64,000 nt of DNA, taken from positions 1 to 64,000 of the forward strand of contig NZ_QAAD01000009.1 of assembly GCF_003046625.1 (NCBI RefSeq). The letters run 5' to 3'. The position numbers and the translations under genes were made by a program. The notes below the pieces were generated by a model. The model was not told the origin of the DNA. It ran no database searches and saw only the letters and a program-made list of their open reading frames with translations. Below are positions 27,486 to 36,093 of this stretch, in pieces (positions within the stretch are counted from its first letter, which is position 1; every line of letters starts with the position of its first letter). Origin of the DNA: Mangrovibacterium marinum (GTDB lineage Bacteria > Bacteroidota > Bacteroidia > Bacteroidales > Prolixibacteraceae).

Positions 27486-28052
27486 ATGAAATCATGGAAA
27501 AAAACAATTGCACTGCTGCTGGTCACTGTCGTACTGACAGGTTGCTATGGTAGTTTTACTTTAACGCGCTCGCTGTGGGACTGGAATGGCACTGTTGGCG
27601 ATAAGTTTGTTAACGAGCTGGTGTTCCTGGCCTTCGTTATAGTTCCGGTTTACGAGGTTGCCACAGTAGTCGACGGACTGGTGTTGAATACCATCGAGTT
27701 TTGGAGCGGCAGCAACCCAATGGGCATGAAAGAAGGAGAGCACGATCAAAAGATTGTTGAGATTGACGGTAAAAAATATCGCCTGACCGCTGAACGAAAC
27801 AAAATGACTGTTCAGGAGCTGAACGACGCGAAGAAAAAAACGGAGATGATCTTCAATGAAGACGACAACAGCTGGTACCTGGTGAAAGGTAAAAAGCTGC
27901 AAAAGCTGGTGAATGTCGATATTCAGGATGGAAAAGTGATTTCGTATCACCTGTTTTACCCTGATGGCAGCGTTCAGGAACTGATGCCCGGCTTCGACCC
28001 GGTGGCTGTTCAGCAGGATGTTGAAACCAATTGCACTTACGCCTTGCAATAA
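27486..28052 (+). CDS. DUF3332 family lipoprotein
   Basis: Small envelope lipoprotein of 188 residues. The signal peptide ends at TVVLTGC. The family signature is the segment after it: GSFTLTRSLWDWNGTVGDKFVNELVFLAF and VPVYEVATVVDGLVLNTIEFWSGSNPM, with hydrophobic stretches that may form one membrane hairpin. The C-terminal 100 residues are polar and charged. The function of the family is not known. It is monocistronic and shares a bidirectional terminator with the converging small gene. Confidence 0.82.
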   Translation: MKSWKKTIALLLVTVVLTGCYGSFTLTRSLWDWNGTVGDKFVNELVFLAFVIVPVYEVATVVDGLVLNTIEFWSGSNPMGMKEGEHDQKIVEIDGKKYRLTAERNKMTVQELNDAKKKTEMIFNEDDNSWYLVKGKKLQKLVNVDIQDGKVISYHLFYPDGSVQELMPGFDPVAVQQDVETNCTYALQ

Positions 28053-28097
28053 GCGCTTAACGATCGAATAGGGAAGAGCTGTTTCGCTCTTCCAAAT

Positions 28098-28129
28098 GAA
28101 AAAGGCTCCGAATCACCGGAGCCTTTTTT
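28098..28129. terminator. bidirectional intrinsic terminator
   Basis: AAAAAGGCTCCG and CGGAGCCTTTTTT enclose a five-base loop. The poly-A and poly-T flanks let it work for both the DUF3332 gene (+) and the small converging gene (-). Confidence 0.88.
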
Positions 28130-28131
28130 GC

Positions 28132-28326
28132 TTATGCAGCATTATGGGTAAAAACTTCATTTAGAATTTCGGGATGTACTTCCGCGAAATTTCGGAAACA
28201 CCATTGGGTTAAGTCATCCAGTTCTTCGGGCTTTTCGGCCCATCTGATACACTTCGCCAATTCTTTGCGGAATAATTCCTTACTAAAACTAACTTTTGGC
28301 AGGATCACTTTTGCATATTCATTCAT
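28132..28326 (-). CDS. small hypothetical protein
   Basis: A 64-residue soluble protein rich in charged and aromatic residues (FRKELAKCIRWAEKPEELDD, then LTQWCFRNFAEVHPEIL). No signal peptide or membrane segment is visible. I do not recognise the family. It has a sensible ATG start and ends at a strong terminator, and its composition is protein-like, so I take it as real. The 214 bases between it and trpA hold no other gene. Confidence 0.6.
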   Translation of the reverse strand: MNEYAKVILPKVSFSKELFRKELAKCIRWAEKPEELDDLTQWCFRNFAEVHPEILNEVFTHNAA

Positions 28327-28540
28327 GGTTCGAATGTTTAATTTAGTTGTTGTTGCTTAAAGGTACAGCAGGAAAACGAATATCCAAAACGGGTTTTTGC
28401 TGCTTAACAAAGTTTAACGGGCATTAAGAATTTGTTTGCTTATTAAAACTTTGGTCCACAGGCTCCTCTTTGAAAGGGGCGTTTTTCCTTGTTTAAAAAC
28501 ATCTTGTTTGATTCGTTAGGTCAAAGAAAAAGCACTCCAG

Positions 28541-29323
28541 TTACACTCCCTTTACAAGTTGATTAACAAATTTTGAAATCTTTTCATCCAGCGATCCGTT
28601 GTCGCCAAGCGCTTTAACAAAGGCACTTCCGATGATTGCTCCCTGAGCATATTGGCAGGCATTGTCGAAGGTTTCTTTATTCGAAATGCCGAAGCCGATC
28701 AGTCGGGGGTTTTGCAGTTTTAGCTGATTAATTCGCTCAAAATAATCGAGGTGGAAATCGGCGACACTGCTTTTGACTCCGGTGGTCGACGAGCTGGACA
28801 CCATGTAGATGAAGCCGTGCGAGGCTTCGTCGATTTCATGCAAACGCTTTTCGCTTGTTTGTGGGGTGATCAGCAGAATATTGTGCAGGTTGTGGCGGGC
28901 AAAAATCTCGCGGTAGCTGTCGTGGTATTCCTCCAGCGGCAGGTCCGGAAGGATTAAGCCATCGATGCCCACCTCGGCACATTTCTGACAAAAGGCTTCA
29001 ACGCCGTATTGCAAAACGGGGTTCAGGTAGCCCATCAGGATGAGGGGGATATTCACCTTCTCGCGGATTCCTTTGAGTTGTTCAAATAGCCTGGCAATGC
29101 ACATTCCGTTTTTTAGAGCAACAAGGCTGCTTTGCTGGATCACCGGGCCGTCGGCTACCGGATCGGAAAAAGGCATGCCAATCTCGATCAAATCGACGCC
29201 GTTGGCAACCAGTTGCTCGATAATGGTCACCGTATCGTCCAGTTGCGGATAGCCGGCAGTGAAATATACAGAAAGGATGTTCTCCTTTTTATCGTGAAAT
29301 AGTTGATTGATTCTGTTTTTCAT
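28541..29323 (-). CDS. trpA: tryptophan synthase alpha subunit
   Basis: Cleaves indole-3-glycerol phosphate to indole and glyceraldehyde-3-phosphate; 260 residues. The TIM-barrel signatures are present: catalytic Glu in DLIEIGMPFSDPVADGPVIQ (about residues 40-59), catalytic Asp in GLILPDLPLEE, FIYMVSSSSTTG, and GFGISNKETF. It is the last gene of the trpEGDCFBA operon, 62 bases after trpB. Its product forms the alpha-beta complex with TrpB, which channels indole. Confidence 0.96.
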   Translation of the reverse strand: MKNRINQLFHDKKENILSVYFTAGYPQLDDTVTIIEQLVANGVDLIEIGMPFSDPVADGPVIQQSSLVALKNGMCIARLFEQLKGIREKVNIPLILMGYLNPVLQYGVEAFCQKCAEVGIDGLILPDLPLEEYHDSYREIFARHNLHNILLITPQTSEKRLHEIDEASHGFIYMVSSSSTTGVKSSVADFHLDYFERINQLKLQNPRLIGFGISNKETFDNACQYAQGAIIGSAFVKALGDNGSLDEKISKFVNQLVKGV

Positions 29324-29385
29324 GATTGAAAATGTTTTTTTTTGAATGAGGGCTTGACTTCAAGTCAAGCCCTCAATATCCGGTT

Positions 29386-30567
29386 TTAGTAGCCAAAATG
29401 ATTTAAATAAGTCTCCATATCCTTGTCGCCGCGGCCCGAGAGGCTGATCACGTTGACATCTTCCGGCTTCAGACTTAGTTTTTTCAGCGCGGCCAGGGCG
29501 TGAGCCGACTCCAGGGCGGGAATGATGCCTTCCAGTTGTGTCAGTTCCAGGGCTGCCTCCAGCACTTCGTCGTCGGTGGCCCACAGGTATTTGGCGCGTT
29601 TTGTAGCATGCAGGTTGGCGTGCATGGGGCCAATGCCGGGGTAGTCCAGACCGGCCGAAATGGAGTAAGGCTCAATAATTTGTCCGTCGTTGGTTTGCAT
29701 CACAAACGAACGGGAGCTGTGCAGCACACCGGGTTTTCCAAGTGTTAAGGTTGCTGCGGTCTCTTTGGTTTCAATTCCTTTTCCGGCAGCCTCAACGCCA
29801 ATTAGCTCAACAGCTTCACTGTCCAGAAAATGATAGAAGGCACCGGCAGCATTACTGCCGCCACCAACACAGGCAATTACACGGGTGGGCAGTTCGCGTC
29901 CCAGCTGCTCGTCCAGCTGCCATTTTATTTCTTCGCTGATCACCGACTGAAAACGGGCTACCATGTCGGGGTAAGGGTGTGGCCCCACAACCGACCCGAT
30001 GATGTAGTGGGTATCTTCGGGATTGTTGATCCAGTCGCGCATGGCTTCGTTGGTGGCGTCTTTCAGCGTTTTATTGCCCGACTCGGCAGCAATCACTTCG
30101 GCACCCAGCATCCGCATTTTTTTCACGTTCGGCGCCTGGCGTTGCACATCGAGCGCACCCATATACACAATGCATTTCATATCCATCAGCGCGCAAACGG
30201 TAGCGGTGGCAACGCCATGCTGTCCGGCACCTGTTTCGGCAATGATCCGTGTTTTGCCCAGGGCTTTGGCCAGCAGGATCTGCCCGATGGTGTTGTTAAT
30301 CTTGTGCGATCCGGTGTGGTTCAGATCTTCCCGTTTCAGGAAAATGTGACTTTGGTATTTCTCCGACATCCGTCGTGCGTAATACAGTGGCGAAGGACGT
30401 CCCACATAATGTTTCAGCAGGGCGATAAAATCCTGCCGGAAATTGTAGGAGTTGATCACTTCCATGTATTTTTCCTGTAATTCTTCGATGTTCGGATGCA
30501 TCATCTCGGGGATAAATGCGCCCCCGAACTCGCCGTAGTATCCTTTTCGGTTAACTTGATAGCTCAT
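29386..30567 (-). CDS. trpB: tryptophan synthase beta subunit
   Basis: PLP enzyme of 393 residues that joins indole and serine to make tryptophan. The PLP lysine lies in [15 protein letters not shown] (about residue 85). [11 protein letters not shown], the glycine-rich phosphate loop [18 protein letters not shown] and [12 protein letters not shown] are all present. It belongs to the main TrpB1 class by length and motifs. It begins 12 bases after trpF. The order F-B-A is the common bacterial one. Confidence 0.97.
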   Translation of the reverse strand: MSYQVNRKGYYGEFGGAFIPEMMHPNIEELQEKYMEVINSYNFRQDFIALLKHYVGRPSPLYYARRMSEKYQSHIFLKREDLNHTGSHKINNTIGQILLAKALGKTRIIAETGAGQHGVATATVCALMDMKCIVYMGALDVQRQAPNVKKMRMLGAEVIAAESGNKTLKDATNEAMRDWINNPEDTHYIIGSVVGPHPYPDMVARFQSVISEEIKWQLDEQLGRELPTRVIACVGGGSNAAGAFYHFLDSEAVELIGVEAAGKGIETKETAATLTLGKPGVLHSSRSFVMQTNDGQIIEPYSISAGLDYPGIGPMHANLHATKRAKYLWATDDEVLEAALELTQLEGIIPALESAHALAALKKLSLKPEDVNVISLSGRGDKDMETYLNHFGY

Positions 30568-30579
30568 ATTCTGTGTTTT

Positions 30580-31212
30580 TTAATTTCGAATTTGTTGAAT
30601 GAATGTTGCAACTTGATTTGCATCTTTTAAAGCGGGTTCGATCTCGAAACCGCTGTTGATATCGGCAGCATACAGTTGTCGCAGGTTCAGTGCTTTAATG
30701 TCGGTGCTGTCGTGCAGGCGGATTCCGCCACTCAGAAAAAAGGGCGTGTTTAGCTCGTATTGATGGAGCACGCTCCAATCGAATTTTTGGCCGGTGCCAC
30801 CGGGCAGTTTTCCTTTGGTGTCGAACAAAAAGAAATCGACTGCTCCTTCATAGTCGCTGATCGTGGTGAAATTGAAATCCTCAGCGACGGAGAATGCCTT
30901 GATGACTGTGAAGCCGGCTCGTTTAATTTGCAGGCAGTACGCAGGCGATTCGTGACCGTGAAGCTGTGCTCCCTGAAGCCGGTATCGCAGGCAAGTGGCA
31001 AGGACCGTCTCGGCTGTTTCGTTAACAAATACGCCAACCTTTTGCGTTGATTTCGGCACGCGGGCGAAAATAGTTTCATCGGGGGCTTTTCCGACAAAAC
31101 GGCTCGACTTTGGGTAAAATATGAAGCCGATGTAGTCCGGCATCGATGCGCAAACAGCATCGATATTATTCGGATCGCGCATGCCACAAACTTTTATCTT
31201 CAATGAGTTCAT
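30580..31212 (-). CDS. trpF: phosphoribosylanthranilate isomerase
   Basis: Fourth protein of the pathway: isomerises N-(5'-phosphoribosyl)anthranilate to CdRP. The product has 210 residues. The general-base cysteine lies in IKVCGMRDPNNI near the N-terminus. Later features are YIGFIFYPKSSRFVG, LQGAQLHGHES, the catalytic Asp in DFFLFDTKG, GGTGQKFDW and FFLSGGI. It is a separate protein rather than fused to TrpC. It sits 10 bases after trpC and 12 before trpB. Confidence 0.95.
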   Translation of the reverse strand: MNSLKIKVCGMRDPNNIDAVCASMPDYIGFIFYPKSSRFVGKAPDETIFARVPKSTQKVGVFVNETAETVLATCLRYRLQGAQLHGHESPAYCLQIKRAGFTVIKAFSVAEDFNFTTISDYEGAVDFFLFDTKGKLPGGTGQKFDWSVLHQYELNTPFFLSGGIRLHDSTDIKALNLRQLYAADINSGFEIEPALKDANQVATFIQQIRN

Positions 31213-31222
31213 TTTCGCTGTT

Positions 31223-32011
31223 CTAAGCGTTCAACTGTGCAATAAAGTCGATGCAGGCTTGTGCCGGGTCGTCTGTTTTCATGAAATTTTCGCCCATCAG
31301 GAAGCCTTCAAAGCCATGTTTACGCAGGTAATGAATATTCTCCACCGATGAAAGACCGCTTTCCGAGATGCGGATCAAATCATCGGGTAGCAATTTTCCC
31401 AGCCGAACCGATGTTTCCACATCCACTTCGAAGGTCTTCAGGTTTCGGTTATTTACGCCGACCAGGTCAACCAGGGGATTTAGTTTCTCGATTTCCTCTT
31501 CCGTATGTACTTCAACTAAAACCTCCAGTTGCAGCTCCTTGGCCAGCTCTGTCATTTTCAGCATCTCCTCTTTCGACAAGCTTGCTGCGATCAGCAAGAT
31601 CAGGTCGGCACCATGAGCTTTGGCTTCGTACACCTGGTACGGATCCAGCATAAAGTCTTTACGCAGGATCGGTGTTCTTGGGTTCGTGAAACGGGCTTTG
31701 GCCAGGTTGTCGAACGAACCGCCAAAATAGTTCAGGTCGGTTAATACCGAAAGACCACTTACTCCGGCTTCAACATAGCCTGCTGTTACCTCAGCAACCT
31801 CGGCTTCCTCGTTGATCATCCCTTTCGAGGGCGATTTGGTTTTGAACTCGGCAATAATACCGCTTGCTCCGGGGAGGCGAAGGGCCGCTTTCAGGGAGTT
31901 GGGTGTCCGGTTGAAGAAGGGAGACTTTTTCAAGTCTTCCACACTTATTTTCTCTTTCGCCTCGGCAATTTCGCGGCGCTTATTGTTATTGATTTGGTCT
32001 AAAATTGTCAT
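31223..32011 (-). CDS. trpC: indole-3-glycerol phosphate synthase
   Basis: Closes the indole ring from CdRP; 262 residues. Motifs: IIAEFKTKSPSKGMI (catalytic Glu and Lys), VSGLSVLTDLNYFGGS, LRKDFMLDPYQVYEAKAHGADLILLI, LVEVHTEEEI, VGVNNRNLKTFEVD and ISESGLSSVENI. It lies between trpD and trpF with gaps of 46 and 10 bases. Confidence 0.96.
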   Translation of the reverse strand: MTILDQINNNKRREIAEAKEKISVEDLKKSPFFNRTPNSLKAALRLPGASGIIAEFKTKSPSKGMINEEAEVAEVTAGYVEAGVSGLSVLTDLNYFGGSFDNLAKARFTNPRTPILRKDFMLDPYQVYEAKAHGADLILLIAASLSKEEMLKMTELAKELQLEVLVEVHTEEEIEKLNPLVDLVGVNNRNLKTFEVDVETSVRLGKLLPDDLIRISESGLSSVENIHYLRKHGFEGFLMGENFMKTDDPAQACIDFIAQLNA

Positions 32012-32057
32012 CTGTAAAGTTCAAAATTTTAAGTTTCAAGTTTGCGAAGTGGAAGCT

Positions 32058-33050
32058 TTAATTTGAGTTCATCAGTTTCGTGAATACGGCGAGTGCTTTT
32101 TTGCCTTTCAGGGCGTCGGTTGCCTCGCCAACACAATCGCTCAGCGATTTTTCGGGGCACATACATTGAATGCCAAGTGCCGCATTGGCAATGACCACAT
32201 TTTGCTGTGCCTGGGTGGCTTCAGTATTCATAATATTTTTAAAGATCGCGGCTGCATCTTCCACGGAGTTGCCGCCCGAAAGCTCTTCCGGCTTCAGTGG
32301 CGAAAAGCCAAAGTCGGCCGGCGACAGGTTGTCTTCCACATTTCGGGTCATATAGCGTGTGTCACCGGTTAGCGAAACCTCGTCGTAACCATCCAGGGCA
32401 TGTACGAGCATATAGTTTTGATCGCCGGCCTCGAAAACCTGGTTGTACAAATCCATAATCTCCAGATCGGAGGTGCCGACCAGTTGGTTTTTCGGAGAAC
32501 AAGGGTTGATAATCGGCCCCATCATATTGAAAAGCGTCCGAACCTTCAGCGCGCGGCGAACCGGTCCAACGTTTTTCATCGCCGGGTGGAAAAGTGGCGC
32601 ATGGAAAAAGCAGATGCCAATTTCGTCCAGTTCTTTTCTTAATTTGTCGATATCGTTGCTGAAGCTGTAGCCGAAATACTCGAACATGTTGGATGCCCCG
32701 CTAACGGATGATAAACCGTAGTTGCCGTGTTTGGTGACTTTGTATCCGGCGCCGGCCAAAACAAAGCAGCTGGCCGTTGAAATATTGAAGGTATTTTTAC
32801 CGTCGCCACCAGTGCCTACCACGTCGATGGTGTTGAATTCCGAGAAGTCAACCTTCACACAAAGGTTTAACAGGGCTTCGCGAAAACCGGAGAGCTCTTC
32901 GGCTTTCACCGGGCGCATGCGGAAAACGGTCAAAAAGGAAGCAATCTCGGCATCTGTAAACTGGCCTTCAGCGATCTTCGTTAGCAGCTCACAGGCTTGG
33001 TTTTTATCTAAGCTATTTCCTGAAAACAGGTAATTCAGTGTGTCTTTCAT
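32058..33050 (-). CDS. trpD: anthranilate phosphoribosyltransferase
   Basis: Transfers phosphoribose from PRPP to anthranilate; 330 residues. The substrate-binding motifs are VDVVGTGGDGKNTFNISTA, VTKHGNYGLSSVSGASN, FFHAPLFHPAMKNVGPVRR, FNMMGPIINP and HALDGYDEVSLTG. The length is normal for a TrpD that is not fused to the glutaminase, which is encoded separately as trpG 67 bases upstream. Confidence 0.96.
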   Translation of the reverse strand: MKDTLNYLFSGNSLDKNQACELLTKIAEGQFTDAEIASFLTVFRMRPVKAEELSGFREALLNLCVKVDFSEFNTIDVVGTGGDGKNTFNISTASCFVLAGAGYKVTKHGNYGLSSVSGASNMFEYFGYSFSNDIDKLRKELDEIGICFFHAPLFHPAMKNVGPVRRALKVRTLFNMMGPIINPCSPKNQLVGTSDLEIMDLYNQVFEAGDQNYMLVHALDGYDEVSLTGDTRYMTRNVEDNLSPADFGFSPLKPEELSGGNSVEDAAAIFKNIMNTEATQAQQNVVIANAALGIQCMCPEKSLSDCVGEATDALKGKKALAVFTKLMNSN

Positions 33051-33117
33051 GTCAAAAATTCCAAGTTTAAAATTCCAAAATCCAAAGGTCTGTTGTTGGG
33101 TGTCTTTTAGCTGAAAT

Positions 33118-33687
33118 CTAGTTTTTCAGCCAGTTTGCAATCAGTTTTTCACCCAGGGGTGTAAGAACCGATTCGGGGTGAAACTGAACCCCTCGCACAT
33201 CGTACTCTTTATGCCTGAGCGACATGATCTGTCCGTTTTCGTCGCGACTGGTTACTTCCAGACAGTCGGGCAGTCCTTCCTGGTCGACGATCCAGGAGTG
33301 GTAACGTCCAACTTCGAATTGCTCGGGCAGTCCGTCGAAAAGAACCGGGTCGGACGAAGTTACACAAATTGGCGTTGCGATACCATGTAAAACATGACTC
33401 ATGTTGGTTAATCGGGCACCAAAGGATTCGCCAATGGCTTGATGGCCCAGGCACACGCCCAACATACTTTTACGAGGTGCAAACTCCCGAATGATAGCCA
33501 TTAGTAAGCCTGCCTCGGTGGGAATTCCCGGCCCCGGTGAAAGGACAATCTTGTCGTATTGCTCCAGGTCGCCCAGTTCGAGCTCGTCGTTGCGAATGAC
33601 GTCGACAGGCTGACCGGATATCTTTTTGATGGCATGCACCAGGTTGTAGGTGAATGAGTCGTAATTATCGATGATGACTATTTTCAT
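33118..33687 (-). CDS. trpG: anthranilate synthase glutaminase component
   Basis: Class I glutamine amidotransferase of 189 residues that supplies ammonia to TrpE. N-terminal IDNYDSFTYNL, the oxyanion segment LSPGPGIP, the nucleophile elbow GVCLGHQAIG with the catalytic Cys, and the His-Glu pair in VQFHPESVLTPLG are all present. It starts 27 bases after trpE. Such proteins sometimes also serve p-aminobenzoate synthase, which sequence cannot exclude. Confidence 0.95.
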   Translation of the reverse strand: MKIVIIDNYDSFTYNLVHAIKKISGQPVDVIRNDELELGDLEQYDKIVLSPGPGIPTEAGLLMAIIREFAPRKSMLGVCLGHQAIGESFGARLTNMSHVLHGIATPICVTSSDPVLFDGLPEQFEVGRYHSWIVDQEGLPDCLEVTSRDENGQIMSLRHKEYDVRGVQFHPESVLTPLGEKLIANWLKN

Positions 33688-33714
33688 TGTAGTAAATTCT
33701 AAGGATTAAGGCAA

Positions 33715-35121
33715 TTAAATCTCTTTGGCAATTTCGATGGCCCGTTTCAAGGCGGCCAGCTTATTATTAACCTCCTGTAGCTCGTTTTCTTCCACCGAGC
33801 GGGCAACGATGCCGGCACCAGCCTGGTAGAAAAGGGTGTTGTCCTTGCTGAGGAACGAGCGGATCATGATGGCATGGTTCAGGCTGTTGTCGAAGCCCAG
33901 GAAGCCGATTGTTCCTCCGTAGTAGCTGCGGTGTTGGTTCTCGTAGCGATCAATCAATTGCATGGCCCGGTGTTTGGGGGCTCCGGAGAGTGTGCCGGCG
34001 GGGAAGGAATCGCCCAGTACCGAAATCATATTAGCCTCTTCCGGAAGTTTCCCCGAAACCTCGGATACCAGGTGAATAACGTGCGAGAAATATTGCACTT
34101 CGCGGTAGTTGTCAACACGTACATCGGCGGCATTGCGGCTAAGGTCGTTTCTTGCCAGATCGACCAGCATGACATGCTCGGCATTTTCCTTGGGATCGGC
34201 ACAGAGCTTTTCGGCCAGCAGGCGATCCTGTTCGTCGTTTCCGGTGCGGCGGAAGGTTCCCGCAATGGGGTTAATGATCGCCCGGCCTTTCTTGATGCGT
34301 AGTTCTGCTTCGGGGCTCGATCCAAAAATCCGGTAGTCGCCGTAGTCGAAGAAGAACAAGTAAGGCGATGGATTGACCGACCGAAGTGCACGGTAGAGGA
34401 TAAAGTCATCGCCTTTGAATTTTTGGGAGAATTGCCGCGACAAGACAATCTGGAAAACATCGCCGCGGAAGCAGTGTTCTTTGCCTTTGGTGACCATCTG
34501 CCGGTACTGTTCGTCGGTGATGTTCGACACTTCTTCGCCAACGGTATCGAAGGTGGTCGTGGGGAAGCTGAGGTTGCGCAGCAAGGATTCAATATTATGC
34601 ATTTCTGCTTGCTCGCCCTCCGGCAGGTTTTCGATCAGCGAGATCATGTCTTTCGAATGATCGATGGCCAGGATATATTTATAAAAGTGATAGCGAACTT
34701 CCGGCACGGCGTACGCTTCTTTCTTCTCGGTGTTAATGTCGATTTTCTCGAAATATTTTACCGAGTCGTAGCTTAGGTAGCCAAACAGGCCATTGGCAGG
34801 GGCTTCTTTCAGATCTCCGGTAAGCTGAAAAGCTTTGTAGAAGTTGTTCAGCTCGCGTTCAACGGTGAAGTGGTCTTCAACCGGAATGGTTGTTTTGGCC
34901 TGCCCGGGGTAGTCAATACTGATTAACCCTTCGTCGGCAATGAAGCCGGCCAGCGGTTTGATACAGATAAAAGAGTAGGCATTTTCGTTGCCATGGTAGT
35001 CGGAACTTTCCAGTAATACCGAATGGGGAAATAAATCCCGAAACTTGAGATAAACGCTAACCGGGGTAAGCGTATCTCCCAGGATTTTTTTGACGTTAAC
35101 TTGAATTTGAATAGGTTTCAT
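33715..35121 (-). CDS. trpE: anthranilate synthase component I
   Basis: First committed enzyme of tryptophan synthesis, 468 residues from the ATG at 35121. The open frame runs back to 35199, but that part overlaps the leader terminator, so the downstream ATG is chosen. The N-terminal allosteric site carries the feedback motif LLESS. The chorismate-binding domain shows IVLSRQFSQ, FFFDYGDYRIFGSSPE, INPIAGTFRRTG, MLVDLARNDL, FPAGTLSGAPKHRAMQLI and YYGGTIGFLG. It heads the structural genes behind the attenuator. Confidence 0.95.
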   Translation of the reverse strand: MKPIQIQVNVKKILGDTLTPVSVYLKFRDLFPHSVLLESSDYHGNENAYSFICIKPLAGFIADEGLISIDYPGQAKTTIPVEDHFTVERELNNFYKAFQLTGDLKEAPANGLFGYLSYDSVKYFEKIDINTEKKEAYAVPEVRYHFYKYILAIDHSKDMISLIENLPEGEQAEMHNIESLLRNLSFPTTTFDTVGEEVSNITDEQYRQMVTKGKEHCFRGDVFQIVLSRQFSQKFKGDDFILYRALRSVNPSPYLFFFDYGDYRIFGSSPEAELRIKKGRAIINPIAGTFRRTGNDEQDRLLAEKLCADPKENAEHVMLVDLARNDLSRNAADVRVDNYREVQYFSHVIHLVSEVSGKLPEEANMISVLGDSFPAGTLSGAPKHRAMQLIDRYENQHRSYYGGTIGFLGFDNSLNHAIMIRSFLSKDNTLFYQAGAGIVARSVEENELQEVNNKLAALKRAIEIAKEI

Positions 35122-35160
35122 ATTTAGTGCATTAAAATTTTGCTGAAAATGGTTAAAACA

Positions 35161-35196
35161 AAAAAGCGGCTTACCGTGTCCGATAAGCCGCTTTTT
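35161..35196 (-). terminator. trp attenuator terminator hairpin
   Basis: A 13-bp stem, core GCGGCTTA/TAAGCCGC with A/T flanks, a 10-base loop and a T-run on the minus strand. It lies between the leader peptide stop (35218) and trpE (35121). The bases at 35172-35178 (CACGGTA on the minus strand), in the loop and 3' arm, are complementary to TACCGTG inside the leader (35235-35229), giving an alternative antiterminator pairing. Confidence 0.9.
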
Positions 35197-35217
35197 CATA
35201 CAAAATTGACATGATAG

Positions 35218-35286
35218 CTACGCCTCTCCACGGTATTGTGAAAAGTAGTTGCGCCACCACCAAATTGTTGTCATTCTTGTATGCAT
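35218..35286 (-). CDS. trpL: trp operon leader peptide with three Trp codons
   Basis: A 22-codon frame (ATG at 35286, TAG at 35218-35220) has TGG TGG TGG at codons 9-11 (35262-35254) and ends 22 bases before the terminator hairpin. A ribosome stalled at the Trp codons would leave TACCGTG (codons 18-20) free to pair with the terminator. A ribosome reaching the stop codon would cover it, so the terminator would fold. This is the logic of classical ribosome-mediated attenuation. A second in-frame ATG is at codon 5. The peptide is too short for ordinary gene callers. Confidence 0.88.
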   Translation of the reverse strand: MHTRMTTIWWWRNYFSQYRGEA

Positions 35287-35306
35287 CGTAATATTTTTAA
35301 AAATAC

Positions 35307-35361
35307 CAATATGGCTATAAACTTCTAAAAGAAAGAAGACCCCACCACGGAAGCCATATTG
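35307..35361 (-). promoter_or_regulatory. inverted repeat upstream of the trp leader
   Basis: Perfect 10-bp arms CAATATGGCT (35307-35316) and AGCCATATTG (35352-35361) enclose 35 bases, just upstream of the leader start. It may be an operator or a 5' hairpin of the leader RNA. No clear TAnnTTTG promoter was found here. A 15-codon frame (ATG near 35374, stop near 35329) overlaps it. Confidence 0.5.
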
Positions 35362-35706
35362 TATTTATTCATTAAGTCGTAAAACGTGTTTCAAAACAAT
35401 GAAATATTTTATTGAAAAGCAAATTTTTTGAGGATTATTGTCGGCTAAGCGCTTGGAACTGACTTGTGCGGTGGGGTGGGGCTGAAGTTTGTAGGCGGGA
35501 AGGGCGTTGCTTTGCCTGATATCGTGGTTGTCGTTTTCTCAGATCGGAAGGGCTTCACAGCTTTTATGTCCGATCATAGCAATTCTTTACTAAAATATTC
35601 GAGAATAGAAATAGCGTTTTGGGAAAAGTTCATTCTAAAAAGGTGTTTTAGAGTATGTTTTGAGGCTGAAACAAAAAAAAGAAGCTCCCCGTATTATTCA
35701 GTAAAG

Positions 35707-35836
35707 CTTTGCAGTTCTTTTTATTCTTTTTATCATTATTTATTGGGGTTGATTGGTTGAGCACTGCAAAGTATGAAAGGTAATTTTAGTTGTTTGTTTG
35801 GAGGTAAGCGGTGGAAAAAGTTCCACCGCTTTTTTT
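35707..35836 (+). ncRNA. candidate structured small RNA with terminator
   Basis: Arms CTTTGCAGT (35707-35715) and ACTGCAAAG (35763-35771) can form a long stem. A textbook terminator follows at 35807-35836 (AGCGGTGGAA/TTCCACCGCT, then seven T). No convincing protein gene precedes this terminator on the plus strand, so a short untranslated transcript is likely. Family unknown. The rest of 35290-36093 shows no gene; 35930-36040 holds weak fragments of the dispersed repeat. Confidence 0.4.
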
Positions 35837-36093
35837 ATGTCCTTTTTTGAAAGCCTAAGTCCCATACTTACAGTGAAAATCGATAAATGCCAGGCTGCAA
35901 GGTCAGCCGGATCTTCAAGTTGCTTTGATCTTGTATTGAACGGACACGCGACAACTCATGACAACAACGGCAACCGAAAATGTTTGTCTTTCATCTCTGT
36001 TGGAGGCTCCCGCGGAATCATGCGGGTTTTGTTTCCCCCTGAAAATTGCTGAAAATTGCGACTTCTACGAGCTAATGCTGCTGTTATGCGGGC

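Noticed and set aside
35464-35760. 98-codon plus-strand frame in the gap after trpE
   Set aside because: No recognisable motif, poor composition, and it overlaps the candidate RNA stem.
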